NCBI GenBank assembly: GCA_016801845.1
Contig: CM028931.1
Span: 13,091,555-13,155,554, forward strand
Source: Polydactylus sextarius
Taxonomy: Eukaryota > Chordata > Actinopteri > Polynemidae
DNA length: 64,000 bases
Reading direction: 5' to 3'
Under the pieces are notes generated by a model. It was not told where the DNA came from. It did no database searches and saw nothing but the letters and a program-made list of their open reading frames with translations. Within the stretch, counting starts at the first letter, position 1; every line of letters starts with the position of its first letter. A program made the position numbers and the translations under genes. Positions 1 to 11,700 of the stretch are shown here, in pieces.

Positions 1-3000
1 AATTTGTTTAAAAAAAAAAAGACTTTGTTGAAAAGAAAAAGAAAAAAACAGTGTAAATGTAAATGCATTTTATGTAAATGAAATGATTAATGAGACAGTA
101 AGTATCTACCTGTGAACGGTAAATGCTGATTTATAGGTAAACCATTTTATTAACGAGCAAATTTCTGATCCTTGACGACCATCACACCCAAGACTTGCTA
201 AAGGGCTATTGCATTGGCGTAATCACATTAAGCTCCCTGTAATCTCTGCAGTAGATGAAGGCTACTTAACAAGCATGCCTTAAGCTCTTCAGCAGGCTTT
301 CTGTCAACTATGAGGAGCCCCAACAGCGTTAACAGACGGGCAGTCTGATTGACAGACCAGAACATGGGGAAGAATCAACACAGGCACTCCAAAGCTGACT
401 GGGGCAGATTTACAGTCTGGCATATGACTGGGGTGGAAAATAGGAAATGTGCCAGTAGCTTGTTAGCTCCTGGCATGTGCACACACTGTGAGCACACTAC
501 GCTTATATGTTTGGTGCTTTGGCAACAGATGTCACTTAGTAGTGCTGCTCTATACTGATTAACTGAAGATAATTGGGAACATCTTCAGAGAAAGATTAAT
601 ACATCTCTGTTAAGAGACAGACTGAATGACACTTATGTTAAATAAATACATACAGAATTAAACAGATACACATCTAGTGTATGGAGTTACTGAAGACAAT
701 ACAGACAAACACAATAGAGAAATGAATAAAAGATTAAAGGAATAAATGAATGAAGCATGCTTTGAGACTAACAGAATCAGTTCCAAAGGCTGCCTCATAC
801 CTCCTTTCATACTTTTAAGATAGATCAAAACAGACTGGCAGTGGAGTTGCTAACAATTTGATTACATTGTTAAGAATATTGATGATATGGTGACAAATTC
901 AACAATGTCTGATGAAAGCACTCGTAAATCCGCAGAAGTGTGCAGAATTGCTATCTTCAAAGAGGACTGCTAACATCTGTCGGTGAATGTTTTATAATCC
1001 TATCAGAAAGACAGATGTGCTGTGAACACAGGCAGCAGCAAACAAGAACAGAAGGAGAAACACAATCACCCACGAGCACTCGTCCTCCCTCGCACACGTG
1101 TGCAAAAACCCAATTTCGGCATTTACATGTACTTAAGTAGAAAGATTACTCCTGACTTTCAGCAGCCACCCTATTTCTGAAACATCATAAAAACAAGAAA
1201 TCTGCTTTTCTTTATAGGGTTAGGAGATTTAGAGAAAGCAGGTGGACATAGTGTTCTGCTGTGGCTTTTTAAACTGTGCATGGATATGACAAAGACCCAT
1301 GCAGGGAGAAATTTATTATCGTACCAGGAGCAGCGTGGCAAGATGGGTAACTTTCTTCCAAAAAAATCACTTTGCACAGCTGATATAGGTGGGAATACTA
1401 ATTTTGCCTTTTTTTTTTTATTAATCATAGGAATATTGGACAAATTAAATGTAATCAAATAACATTTTTGACCAAATGATGGTACTACAGGAATGTGAAA
1501 ATGCCACTTCACGCAAAAACACAAATGTCAACTTCATTTTGGCTCTAGATGGAAAGTCAGTCTGACTACTCCAGCAAATATACCTCATCGTAAAAACCTT
1601 AGTTTTCACACTGACTGTTTCTTTTTGCGTATTAATGAAGCGAATCAGACCACTAAAGCTTATTGTTTGAAACATTTATGAGGATATTAAACATACAACA
1701 GCAACAATTTTGTTGGGTATCCTGTTTGGGCAGCGGAAATGTAAAAATCAGTGAATGTTCCTGCCGTAGCCTTCATACACCACACAATTCTAACCTTTCC
1801 TCACATATGCTGCACCCCGCACCAGCTAATGTCACTAATATCCTAAAGGACATATCTGACACGAGCTGTGATAATGCTACCAGTAGATGGCTCATACTCC
1901 CTTTTCAGCAACACAACAAACTGTCTCCTCATTTTAGTTAATGAGGGTGCAAATACATGTCACTGTCCTTATCCAGAAATGTAAACAAATAAACTACTGC
2001 GAGTCTGGAGATTAGGAAAATATGTTTTGAGCAAGAGTTACATTTTGTGTACTCTTAAAGTTTTCAATTTCCCTGCTTTACAAAACCCTCCACAGATATG
2101 AAACAACTGCAAAAAACATCCATTCTGCTTTTTATTTTGTTGTTTCTGTTTTTTCCAAACCAATAAATAACAGAGATGAAATATTGAAGAACGCCTGAGC
2201 TGGTTAGAAATACAGAAAAGGCTATACCGAGCACACCGGAATACTCAAAAGGCACTCCGAGCTTCTAAAGGAGTGATACAACATGCACACAATCGTACAT
2301 TCAATCTCAAACTTTTACATTTCAGTTCTTAGCTGAATTGAATATTTGAGAGTGATTGCACTACTTCTGATAAAAGCACCATTTGATAATGCAACTCCAC
2401 ACTGCACTCTGATATATGTACTCTCATTCATTATTTATGCCGTGGTCATTTTTAGTCCCTTCCTTTTAACAAATAAAATAGTAATAATAGAAGACATTAC
2501 CCTAAGCCGTGAGGCTGTATTTAAATGGTATTTGAAATCTGCCTTTGCAGAAAACAGGTAGAACACAAGCCCAGAGGATTACTTCATCTGAGTGAGGGGC
2601 TCGCATGCCTGTATTTATATTTTAGTATGTTTGTGTGCAACTGGGTGGGTCTGTGGGCACGCACTATATGAACAGAACTTTAGTGAATGGACACTTGTAG
2701 GCTGCGCTTCTTCTGAATATTTTTAGAGGTTGTTTTGCACCTTCAAACTCATTCCATTGAGGTACACAGAATGTGTGTTTGTATGTTTGCTGAGGGGGGT
2801 TGCAGCCCAGTAATGACAGCTCTTTTCTTTTGTGTCCTGTCTGCCGTCATCCCTCCTACCTCTGAGGTCAGACCTGAATTATGGCTGTGGAGAAATACTG
2901 ACCAATTTCCTCTGACAACCATCAACATCAACCTGTACTTATGTCTCTTTGCTTCTCTTCTTTTTGCTTCTCTTCTCTACTCCATGGAAGTCACTATTGA

Positions 3001-3825
3001 GATGTAGTTCTTTGAGTGGACACTTAATTATACAAATGATTCAAATTGTATCGAACCACAAGGAACTCCTACACACATCTCAGTAGCTTGAGTCATAACT
3101 TCCATTTGAGTCATGGTGATTTGTTCTCATTCCATGAAGGTTTAAAGCAATACTATAATTTTGCTGAAAAACAGCTACTGATGCCAAAAATGGCAACTTG
3201 GAAGACCATAGCAGATTAAATTTGTTCTTAAAAAGCACTATTTGAATGTTTTTTTTTTTTTTTTTGCCACTGAAAGTGATTTTTTGACAGAAGTAAATGG
3301 TGGTGATTGCTTGCCAAAAGTTTAAGCCACTGTTGTTTTTACAAAACTGGAGGTTATAACACCCAGTATGCAGTAATGAGACAGGTCAGCCAGACCGGGG
3401 CTTACTGGTTAGTGTGCTGTAGAAGACAAAACATGACTGAAATAGAAGCAAACCAAGAGTTAACACTGTTGTTGTTTTCCACCTCCAGACTGAACTTTTT
3501 CTAGACTAGTGAGCAAACAGCAACTGATGTTAACAGGTACTAGGTTGTTAGCAGCACCTTTAAACTGCCCTATGGAGAGTTCTTATTAAACAACAAATGT
3601 TATGTTCATATTAAGTGAACTCTACCAAATGTGCATGTCCTTCTTTATGGTTCAATGATCCATATCCTGGCATGTTACTGCAGAATAAATTGAAACAACT
3701 GATAGGAATAAGTGTATAGAGATTCTTAAACAAAACTGTACAAAGTATAAAGAAAACAACTCTATTGTGCTATTAGAAATGTAAAAGTCCACAGAGAAGT
3801 TTAATAATTCATAATTTGACAGTAG

Positions 3826-4538
3826 CATCTCATTTTCTTACTTTTTTCCTCTTTTACCTATCCTTTTTAAAACATTTTTTGCTAAAACTGTACTTCCCTT
3901 TTCCTTCAAATTAGCTCTTTCTCATGTTTTTTTTTTTTTTTTTTTTACTTTTTCTAGTGTTTTTTCACCTGCTTTATTTAGGGATTATGACAGGAGAGCT
4001 GTTGGCCCATTGTTTACACCTGCAATCAGCTGATTGCACTGTGCTGCTTAAAGATACCACCCGACAAAAGAACCAAGATCCTGCTGGAAACCAGGTAGAG
4101 GAGAAGGGCATGAACAGCTGGGGTAAAGCACCATGAGAGGAAAAGACGGTACAAACCATCCATATCATCTGCAACTATGGGGAATATACGACCTCTCCCC
4201 AATAACACAGAAAACTCACAGTGCTGACCAGCATACAGAGGGAGTACCAGGATGGTAGCATCATGTGCCTCACTGAGACCTGGTTCAACTCACTCCAGAC
4301 TCCCACCTTGTACTGAACAGCTTTTCAACTGAACTGTACGGGAGCTAATAAGATCGGGAAGAGACTTGCACTATCTCTGGAGACTTCTACTATTTTGTTT
4401 TTTTCAGCATTTTATTATATAAACTATTTATTTTTTTCTGTTAACTTGACCGGATAACTTTATTTTCATGATTTTTGATGCTGTCAAACAGATACATTTC
4501 CCCCTTGGCGGGACAAATAAAGTATATTCTATTTTCTG
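3826..4538 (+). mobile_element. LINE-derived dispersed repeat, internally deleted (copy A)
   Basis: The 5' part (about 3826-4195) is clearly similar to 31018-31385, for example GAGAGCTGTTG.CC.ATTGTTTACA, ATCAGCTGAT, and AGAGGAAAAGAC.GTACAAACCATC. At 4242-4306 one frame reads EYQDGSIMCLTETWFNSLQT, which resembles the LTETW motif of the apurinic-type endonuclease of LINEs. The 3' part ends CTTGGCGGGACAAATAAAGTATATTCT, the kind of tail common at fish LINE 3' ends. No reverse transcriptase is present between them, so the copy is internally deleted. Boundaries are approximate and no target duplication was identified. Confidence 0.6.
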
Positions 4539-6175
4539 AAATCAGTTGCTTTAAAAACATCATATTCAGTTTCAACCTACCTGTGATATTTTAAAGTGTG
4601 TTGTGACAGGATCGCATATAGAAACATGGCCATAAATTTGGAAAACATATCTAATAAATTAACATTAGCCACAGAGGGAAACAGTGTGTTTCATTTCTTA
4701 TTAGTTAAACTTGTCTTATTTCTTTTCATAAAGTTGAGACTATCTACAGTCTTGCTTTAAGGGCAGGTTCATCTGCGTTCATGTGAATTGACTGACGGGA
4801 TGATGTCTCAGTCTGTCACACTGTGATTGCTGCACCCATTTTCTGGCTCCAACAGCTAACAAAATGTTTAAATCCATAAAATCTCCACATTCGACTGCAT
4901 GCTATGGTATTTATTGTCTTTGCCCTCCTGTTTAGTACCACAAAGCAAACACTTTTGACTGGAAAAATACTGGCATTAACTGACACTGTCTTCAGTTGCT
5001 TCAGCGAGCAAAAGATAACCACAGTGATTTTTCTTGGAAAACTCCATTTGTCTGCCTTTTTCTCTTGAGAAAAGGAAGAAAAGGGATAGGAAGATGTTTA
5101 TATACGATCTATGAGTCATTCTACCCTCCAGGATGTTCCTCCCTATGCTTGTGTGATTTTAGTGATGTCAGCAATGGTCATTGCAAACACCTCATATTCT
5201 GCATTCCCACTGTATCCTATACAGCCAAGAAAATTTGGGCAGTATGGGCTATACACATTATTGTAGATTTATCTCTCCTCTCTACCGCATCTCGAAGCTA
5301 CTTCAACAATACATTCTCTCTCTTTCTTTGAAAGAACCTGACAAGAGTAGTTCACATCATTTCCACCCTTTTTTCTGAAATGTGGAGGAAGCAGTTCTAT
5401 AAACCATTCAGCAAAATCTCTTGCTAAGGACGCATTAAAATTTATGCAGAAGTTTAGTACTGAGTATCTTATAGAATGAATCACTTGGTAAAAAACCTAC
5501 TACATTGTTTATTTTATTAGTTTTATACAGAGAGTATGTGTTTTTGAGCTAAACTGTCCTTGACGAAGCGAAACAAGTTCATACAAAAGCTGTTGTATTT
5601 TACAAAGGTTGATGGCCTCGAGTGGATATTCTGACATTTTCTTTTAACTTAAGCATATCCTGGTGACAATGAACCCTAAACCCTTGATATTCATATACGC
5701 ACTAACATGTAATTAGCTGTTCAGTGGGAGTGGAAATACTATATAGTGTGATGTGAACATATAAAAGAAATTATGTCCTCCAAAAGGTCATTAATGACTG
5801 ATACTACATCTAAATCTAGAGTCTCTTCTTGTCACCATCACTTAAGACTTCTACATTATCCCCCTGTCTCCTAGAGGGGCACTTTTTTACTGCAAATACA
5901 ATAGAACACAAAGATTTTTATCTTAGGCTGTATCTGAATTAATGTGTTGCTGAGTGTGGAAAAAAAAAAAAAAATAAATAAAATTGCCGTTCCCCCACAG
6001 TGTTTTCTTTATCTGTACGTCTCACTTTCTTTCTGCACATCAGATTCATCAGACACTCTGTGTCATTTCTTGTGTCTTCTGAGGCCTGTTCTCTCCTCTC
6101 TGTTCCCTCCCTCTTCTAAGTAACCCGCTCATCTCTCAGTCTGTCTGCAGCAGTGCAACGGCGTGTCAAAGTATG

Positions 6176-6355
6176 CTAATGAGGTGGCAGCATATGGCTC
6201 ATTCCTTATTTAAGCTCAACCATCAGACAGACAAGAAGCCACTCAGTTCGCCAAGCATCCCGTCTTCCTACCTGCCTCTCCTGCCACTCACTGCGCTGAT
6301 CTCTTAATGAGGCCTGAGCATTATCACAATCAGCTCAACGCACCTGGCAAGATCA
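6176..6355 (+). promoter_or_regulatory. Candidate plus-strand promoter and short first exon
   Basis: An octamer-like TATGCTAAT (about 6173-6181) lies upstream of a TATTTAA box at about 6208-6214. An ATG at 6307 opens a 16-codon frame (MRPEHYHNQLNAPGKI) that runs into a good 5' splice site, ATCA|GTAAGT, at 6356. This arrangement resembles the start of a gene transcribed rightwards, antisense to fibcd1. I do not recognise the peptide and found no downstream exon, so it could be chance or an untranslated first exon. Confidence 0.3.
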
Positions 6356-6719
6356 GTAAGTACTGTGTTATCGTTTCAATCTGAGCTGCTGTGTAAATCC
6401 TTTTATAGGACAATATGCAAAAAGTGGTTACTTAACACGAGTGCACTGTGTGAGAAGGGGTGGAAACTCTTGAAAAAAACATATTCACACTCACAAGCTA
6501 TTTCTGTGTAGTTGCGCACTCTGGCACAAACATTAATTCATGCATAGACAGACTCCGCACACTCACATACACACACATTTACCCACTGACAGGCTGGTAT
6601 GTGGCTCTATTCCATCATGCTGTGGTAAGCACTCTGTCACTGACAGTCTCACTTTATTTGATGATAGGAGGGTACGACCTTGCCTATCTCACACTGTTAG
6701 TCACTGATTTACAAGCATG

Positions 6720-6722
<3 letters not shown>

Positions 6723-6760
<38 letters not shown>
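6723..6760. repeat. (CA)n microsatellite
   Basis: An uninterrupted (AC)19 tract. Confidence 0.97.
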
Positions 6761-6762
<2 letters not shown>

Positions 6763-7237
6763 CACTGTCATGCCAATGTAATGGTGACTTGGGCTGAAGT
6801 TTGAGATTCACCCATACTGGCTCATCACACTTAGTATACCTTTGGATAAATTTATAATACCGGTTGTCTTTAGCTTTGCTGTTATTGCACGAGTATTAAT
6901 GGTGGCACCAGTAAGATATGGAGAAACTTTCACACCTCTATAAAATTTTAACACATTCAAAGTAGGTAGGAAAATTCATTTCTATATTAAACAATCCATC
7001 AAAATCTTGTCAACGCGACATCACACCTGCAAACTGAAAGTAGATAGCAGACTTGGGTTTATAACTAAGTACAGTAGATTTATTTTATGCAGCCTGAACC
7101 AGTTTACAGTAACACAGAACAAACTTTTTAGAATTACTTCAACAACACTTGAAAATAAATATTGTTCAATCTAGTAATAGGGCGAATTTGAAAATCATCT
7201 CCCAAGTGCTTAGATGTGTCACAACCTGAAACCTGGT

Positions 7238-7239
<2 letters not shown>

Positions 7240-7284
<45 letters not shown>

Positions 7285-7304
7285 TACATACATACATACA
7301 TATA
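7240..7304. repeat. (TA)n-(CATA)n compound microsatellite
   Basis: (TA) units to about 7276, followed by CACA and CATA units. Confidence 0.95.
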
Positions 7305-7420
7305 CACTCTTGATATTTCTAACTCTTTAAGATTTACAAGTATTAAAAACCACTCTGCTTTCCCAGAGGAGTGCTAGAGTACACTTCAGAACAAAGGGAA
7401 ATGAATAGCTTTAACCAGTA

Positions 7421-7422
<2 letters not shown>

Positions 7423-7459
<37 letters not shown>

Positions 7460-7468
7460 TGTGCGTGT
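7423..7468. repeat. (GT)n microsatellite
   Basis: (GT) units, with interruptions at the right end. Confidence 0.95.
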
Positions 7469-7648
7469 AGTAAAATAAAACTAAACCGCATTTCCAAATA
7501 TAACTTCAAATAGCTCAGTGTCAACGTTTGTTCACCTCGCTCTCTCGTTCCCAAAAGACGCTCCACTTCCAGTATACAGTCTCACTTAAACAACTATGTT
7601 TACCTTAGCAAGGCCAGACAACTGACACATGTTTGATCAAGGAAGAAA

Positions 7649-7672
7649 ACACACACACACACACACACACAC
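7649..7672. repeat. (AC)n microsatellite
   Basis: An uninterrupted (AC)12 tract. Confidence 0.95.
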
Positions 7673-8644
7673 GTTCCATCTATCTGTTCCCATCCTTCTA
7701 GAATACAAAATCCTCTCAAAATATTATTCTGCCAAGACAAGAATCCAATATTTACAGAATTGAGACTTAAGACTTTAATTAAGACTTTGTCAGATAAAAT
7801 GGCAACATTTTATTTTTCTTGAGTTTGAAGCACAATGACAAGATGCACAAGAAAAACGGCAGTTGTTTTTATGAGCTTGCTGTGCATTCTGTCATGCCAT
7901 TGCCATACTGTATCTTTACACTCCATCTTTATACCGGCTAAGACATCCAAGGCATCAGCAGATACATTAGATTTCCTATAATTTGGTTATGTTATATGAT
8001 CGGTTGTCACAGTAACAGCTTACACTACCTTCTGGATCTCTTACCTGTGCTATTATGGCTCCATTTACCTAGCCAGCTAAACAGCAAGTCTCACTGTGAT
8101 TTATTGGATATATTTCAGTTTTGTTGCATTTCTCAGTGCTTGGTGTTATTGACTGTCTTTGTCTCAGTCTCTGCTTTTAATCATTCTGCTTACAGCACTC
8201 CTGTTACCTGTTAGCATTCTTGCTTCAAGTATGACTAATTAGTATTATAAATGGAAAATAAAAATAAGAAAAGAGAAAGGAACTGTTTTCAAACAGTTCC
8301 TCTTGAAATTTATTCTTTAGATCTCTTTGCCCTTCTGTATTAAAACATCGATTAGATCTTTTTGGATTGGCAGTACAACCAAAATTACTGATGGTGCTTG
8401 GGAAAAATACTATAGAAGCTCATTTAGTGGATGACTCTAACTTGAATAGAGGCTGTGTTGCAGTTTGAAAGACTCATGCTCACTGAATCATTCTTATTTT
8501 GAGGCTGTTAAGAGTATAAGAGCAGTTTTGTAGAAGCAGACACTTTCAAAAGGGCTTCCATAATCTGTTTTCAGCTTGACTATAACCCCGGCGAAAATTT
8601 GGCAACTTAAGAGCTTTGTATATGTGTGTTTTTCTGTGACTCAC

Positions 8645-8781
8645 CGTCCAGCCCCCTCCATCTGTGGTCATGTCACAGTAGACCTGGAAGCCTGTGGGGT
8701 GGTGCACAGGAAACACAGAATAGATGCCATCCTCTCTCTGACCACTGGCGTACAGATCACCGCAGTCACGGGGACGTGAGC
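8645..8781 (-). CDS. fibcd1: fibcd1 coding exon 4 (start of fibrinogen-related domain)
   Basis: This 137-bp exon starts after CCCCAG with GC, completing glycine 238, then 45 codons: SRPRDCGDLYASGQREDG, then ...IYSVFP...GFQVYCDM, ending TTDGGGWT. The pattern RPRDC...G...DG.Y.V.P......VYCDM.TDGGGWT is the classic opening of a fibrinogen C-terminal domain (FReD), with both cysteines of the first disulfide present (in DC and YCD). The donor is ACG|GTGAGT (8644-8643), phase 0, as expected because the family continues VFQRR in the next exon. The rest of the domain (about 178 residues including the calcium and acetyl-group binding sites) was not found in 1-8644 on either strand, so the gene probably continues left of the window. 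Confidence 0.95.
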
Positions 8782-11700
8782 CTGGGGAGAGGTGAAAGCA
8801 GGGAGACATGAAATAAATGAGGTACAATATGGCTTGCAAAGGCAAAGAATGCTTAAGGGGGTAAAGTGAAATCGGTAATAAAGAGAAGATGAGGAAAACA
8901 TGTGAAAACACTTGTCACAGCCTGTCTCCTGCCTACAGCCAGGCACTGGAGAGACACGTAAGTACAGTAAACCTGAAGATAGTTCTGTGTTGTGGAGTCA
9001 TCCTGTCAAAATGAAACCTTGAGGTGTTAGCTCACCCTATTTTCTGAACTGCTTTCCAAAAGGATGGTTCTTGAAAAAGGGATAGAGCAAGCAATGAGGT
9101 GGTAGAGGATGTCTGTGTCGAGAGGGACGGCAAAAAAAAGATAGACGATGAGGACGATGGGCGGGTGATAGATGACAATGGGGCGACAACAGAGTCTAAG
9201 TGCGGCAAAGATAAAATCGTGAAGAATGATAGAACGCAAGTAGGGCAAAATAAAGACAGCACGAGGCACAGGGGTGGCATGTGGACACGATGCCATAGAG
9301 AAGGAGCTAATACAGCACAGAGACAGAGATTTGAGGTAACATTGAGTTGTAGGGAGAAGGAGATGACAAAAGATACAGGAAAGTCTGAGAGGAGGAAGTG
9401 TGGCTTACTAAGAGATATATACATTTGAGTGATATAATGCAGACAAAGAGACAGAAATTGTGGAGAGAGTATATAACTGACATATAGACAGAGAGGGAAT
9501 TCACAAAGAGTTAGTGCATAGATAAAGTGACAGAGACAGGAGCTTGTAATCTACAGAAAAGCAGAACAGTGGCACCCTTGTCTGAGGCTGAGAAACCCAT
9601 CTTACACAAGGGATACAAACTCTATTCCCCAGGAAGGAGGAGAAGAACTCCATGATGAGGACAGCGTCATAGATTATGCATGCCAGCCTTCACCGGGTCA
9701 AACTCCTGAATTTAAAACAGCCAGGAGAGTTCCTGAAGAGGCCATACACAATTTTTTTTCATAGTCCCTACATGATATAAAATGTTTGGTCTTCCCGAAG
9801 CCTTTCTCATTTCTCTGTGTAAGCCTCGACTAATAAGCGCCAACTTTCATCATCATCACACATAAATGGTAGCATTTCACAGTTCTTCTTTTCATTACAG
9901 GAGAGTGAAGCTGTCTATGTTCCACGGAACATTAAAAAGACACTATCGTCATTATTTAAGAATTTGCTCATCTATTACAAAGGCTTTCAAAGTTTTTCAG
10001 TTTAATGATCCCTTGCAGAAGAGAGATTCTTCTTCCATGGACCCCCATTACGATTGTACAGTTAGTCCCGGTCCCCTTCAGCTCAGCTTGCTTCATGACT
10101 TCATGACACACACAGATTCCATTTCATGCGGCAGGCTTCGAAGACCTAGCTATCTAATTGACATGACGTGTCACAGAAAAAAAACAAGGGGAAAAAAAAA
10201 ACTCACTTGCATCATCATCATCATTGTCAGCATGCCAGTCATTAATTCTTCTTATCATTTATTTCAGAGCGTGCTATTTCCTCGTGTCCTGCAGTAGGTA
10301 TTAGATCTCAAAGTCATCAGAGTTTCAAGCATTCAGCCATCACCCACACACCAGTTCCCAATCCTGTAATCAGCTCTCCAGCACTATGCTTCCCCTCAGT
10401 TTCCTGCAAGCTTGCCTGTAGCACATTTTTCCTTATTTTCCAGTTGACCTGATGCCCGTTTCTGCCTGCCAGGTCTACTGTGTACATTTTTGGCCTCAAT
10501 TACACCTAGAATTAACATGTGATCTGTGTTTGGATACATACAACCAAAGTCATGTGCCTTTGCTATGATGACAGGAATGCATCATTTTCAACTTTATCAG
10601 GCTGGCTTGAATTTGAATTCGGAAGATAATCTGTTCATATTATATAGACTGCATTTGCAGCTGGCTACAGTTTATCCAAAGCAAAACCCAGACTACCATC
10701 AGACTGCAATTTAATGCTGTGTTTTCTTTACCTGCAACACTGAACCTCTACATTGCCATCTGTAGATTTTCCACCGTCATCCTTGCAACAATCCAGGTTT
10801 AAAAGTTCCCAAAAATACTAAATCAGTTAAAAGATGATGATGGTGATATTTGATATTTTTCTTACTAACAAAAACAACCAAAAACAACAAAAAAACAACC
10901 ATGAAAACACCAAAGCATTCAGTGGGTCTATCTCTCAGTAGTGAACTTTCTGGTTCCTGCTGGAATCTATTCTATTAAAAAGGCTGATTTTTTTTCCCTA
11001 AAACTGGTTGGCACCAAAGTTTCTTTCAAATGTGACTGAAAAAAGAAGTACCATTGTGAATTTTTCGGGGACTTTTTTCAGCCACAGATCTGGTGCACCA
11101 GCATTTATAACAGCAGGGTTTGGGGCTCTCTCCAGTGCCAGTGCTAATAAAAGGACACGTCACCCTTTCCGATGTTTTTTTAATGCAGACATAGATAGAG
11201 ATAGGCAGCCAATGGCACAGACTAATAAGCTACACAGGCAATAGTTGTTAGTTGAATCAATCCTGTACTGGGTTTTGTCTTTTCATGGCAGTTTGGGACA
11301 ATTTGTAGACAAATACTTTAGATTATTGAAAAAACTATAATTTAAAGTGGACATTTAGTCTCTAATGATGAATGTATAAGTCTGGGGAGGGTGTGCTGGT
11401 GCTAGTGCATGTGTCTGTGAACTCTGAGGAGAGTATCTGTTCTGAATCACATCTGTTCATGACAGAAATCTTCAGTCACATAAAGCCTCCAAAGTAAGTC
11501 ACTCTGACATCGCAGGCACTGCACAGTGGGAACTGGGCTAATTGAAATGCACGCTGTCCTCCTGTCTTTAGCTAACACTGCTCATTTAACATTGCAGTTC
11601 CTTCCAACTCTGAATATCTCCTACATATAACTTTTATTAATGCTTAGGCTTTCTTTTGTTTTGTTTGGATTGTGGATTGGAAAGTGGATTACTTGTGAAA

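Larger units (their letters stand above)
1..8644 (-). other. fibcd1 intron 4 or 3' region, incomplete
   Basis: This is left of the exon 4 donor. I looked for the next exon (family sequence VFQRREDGS...FFRGW) as reverse complement and did not find it, so this is probably intron running out of the window. Apart from the LINE-like repeat at 3826-4538, the candidate promoter at 6176-6355 and the microsatellites between 6723 and 7672, nothing is recognisable in 1-3825, 4539-6175 or 7673-8644. A 17-bp T-run lies at 3249-3265. Confidence 0.5.

Noticed and set aside
1..8644. Remaining fibrinogen-domain exons of fibcd1
   Set aside because: No stretch matching VFQRR or FFRGW in reverse complement and no matching splice sites; they likely lie outside the window.
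9027..9428. Overlapping open frames on both strands (up to 130 codons)
   Set aside because: Produced by strong purine bias on one strand, which removes stops; no domain seen.
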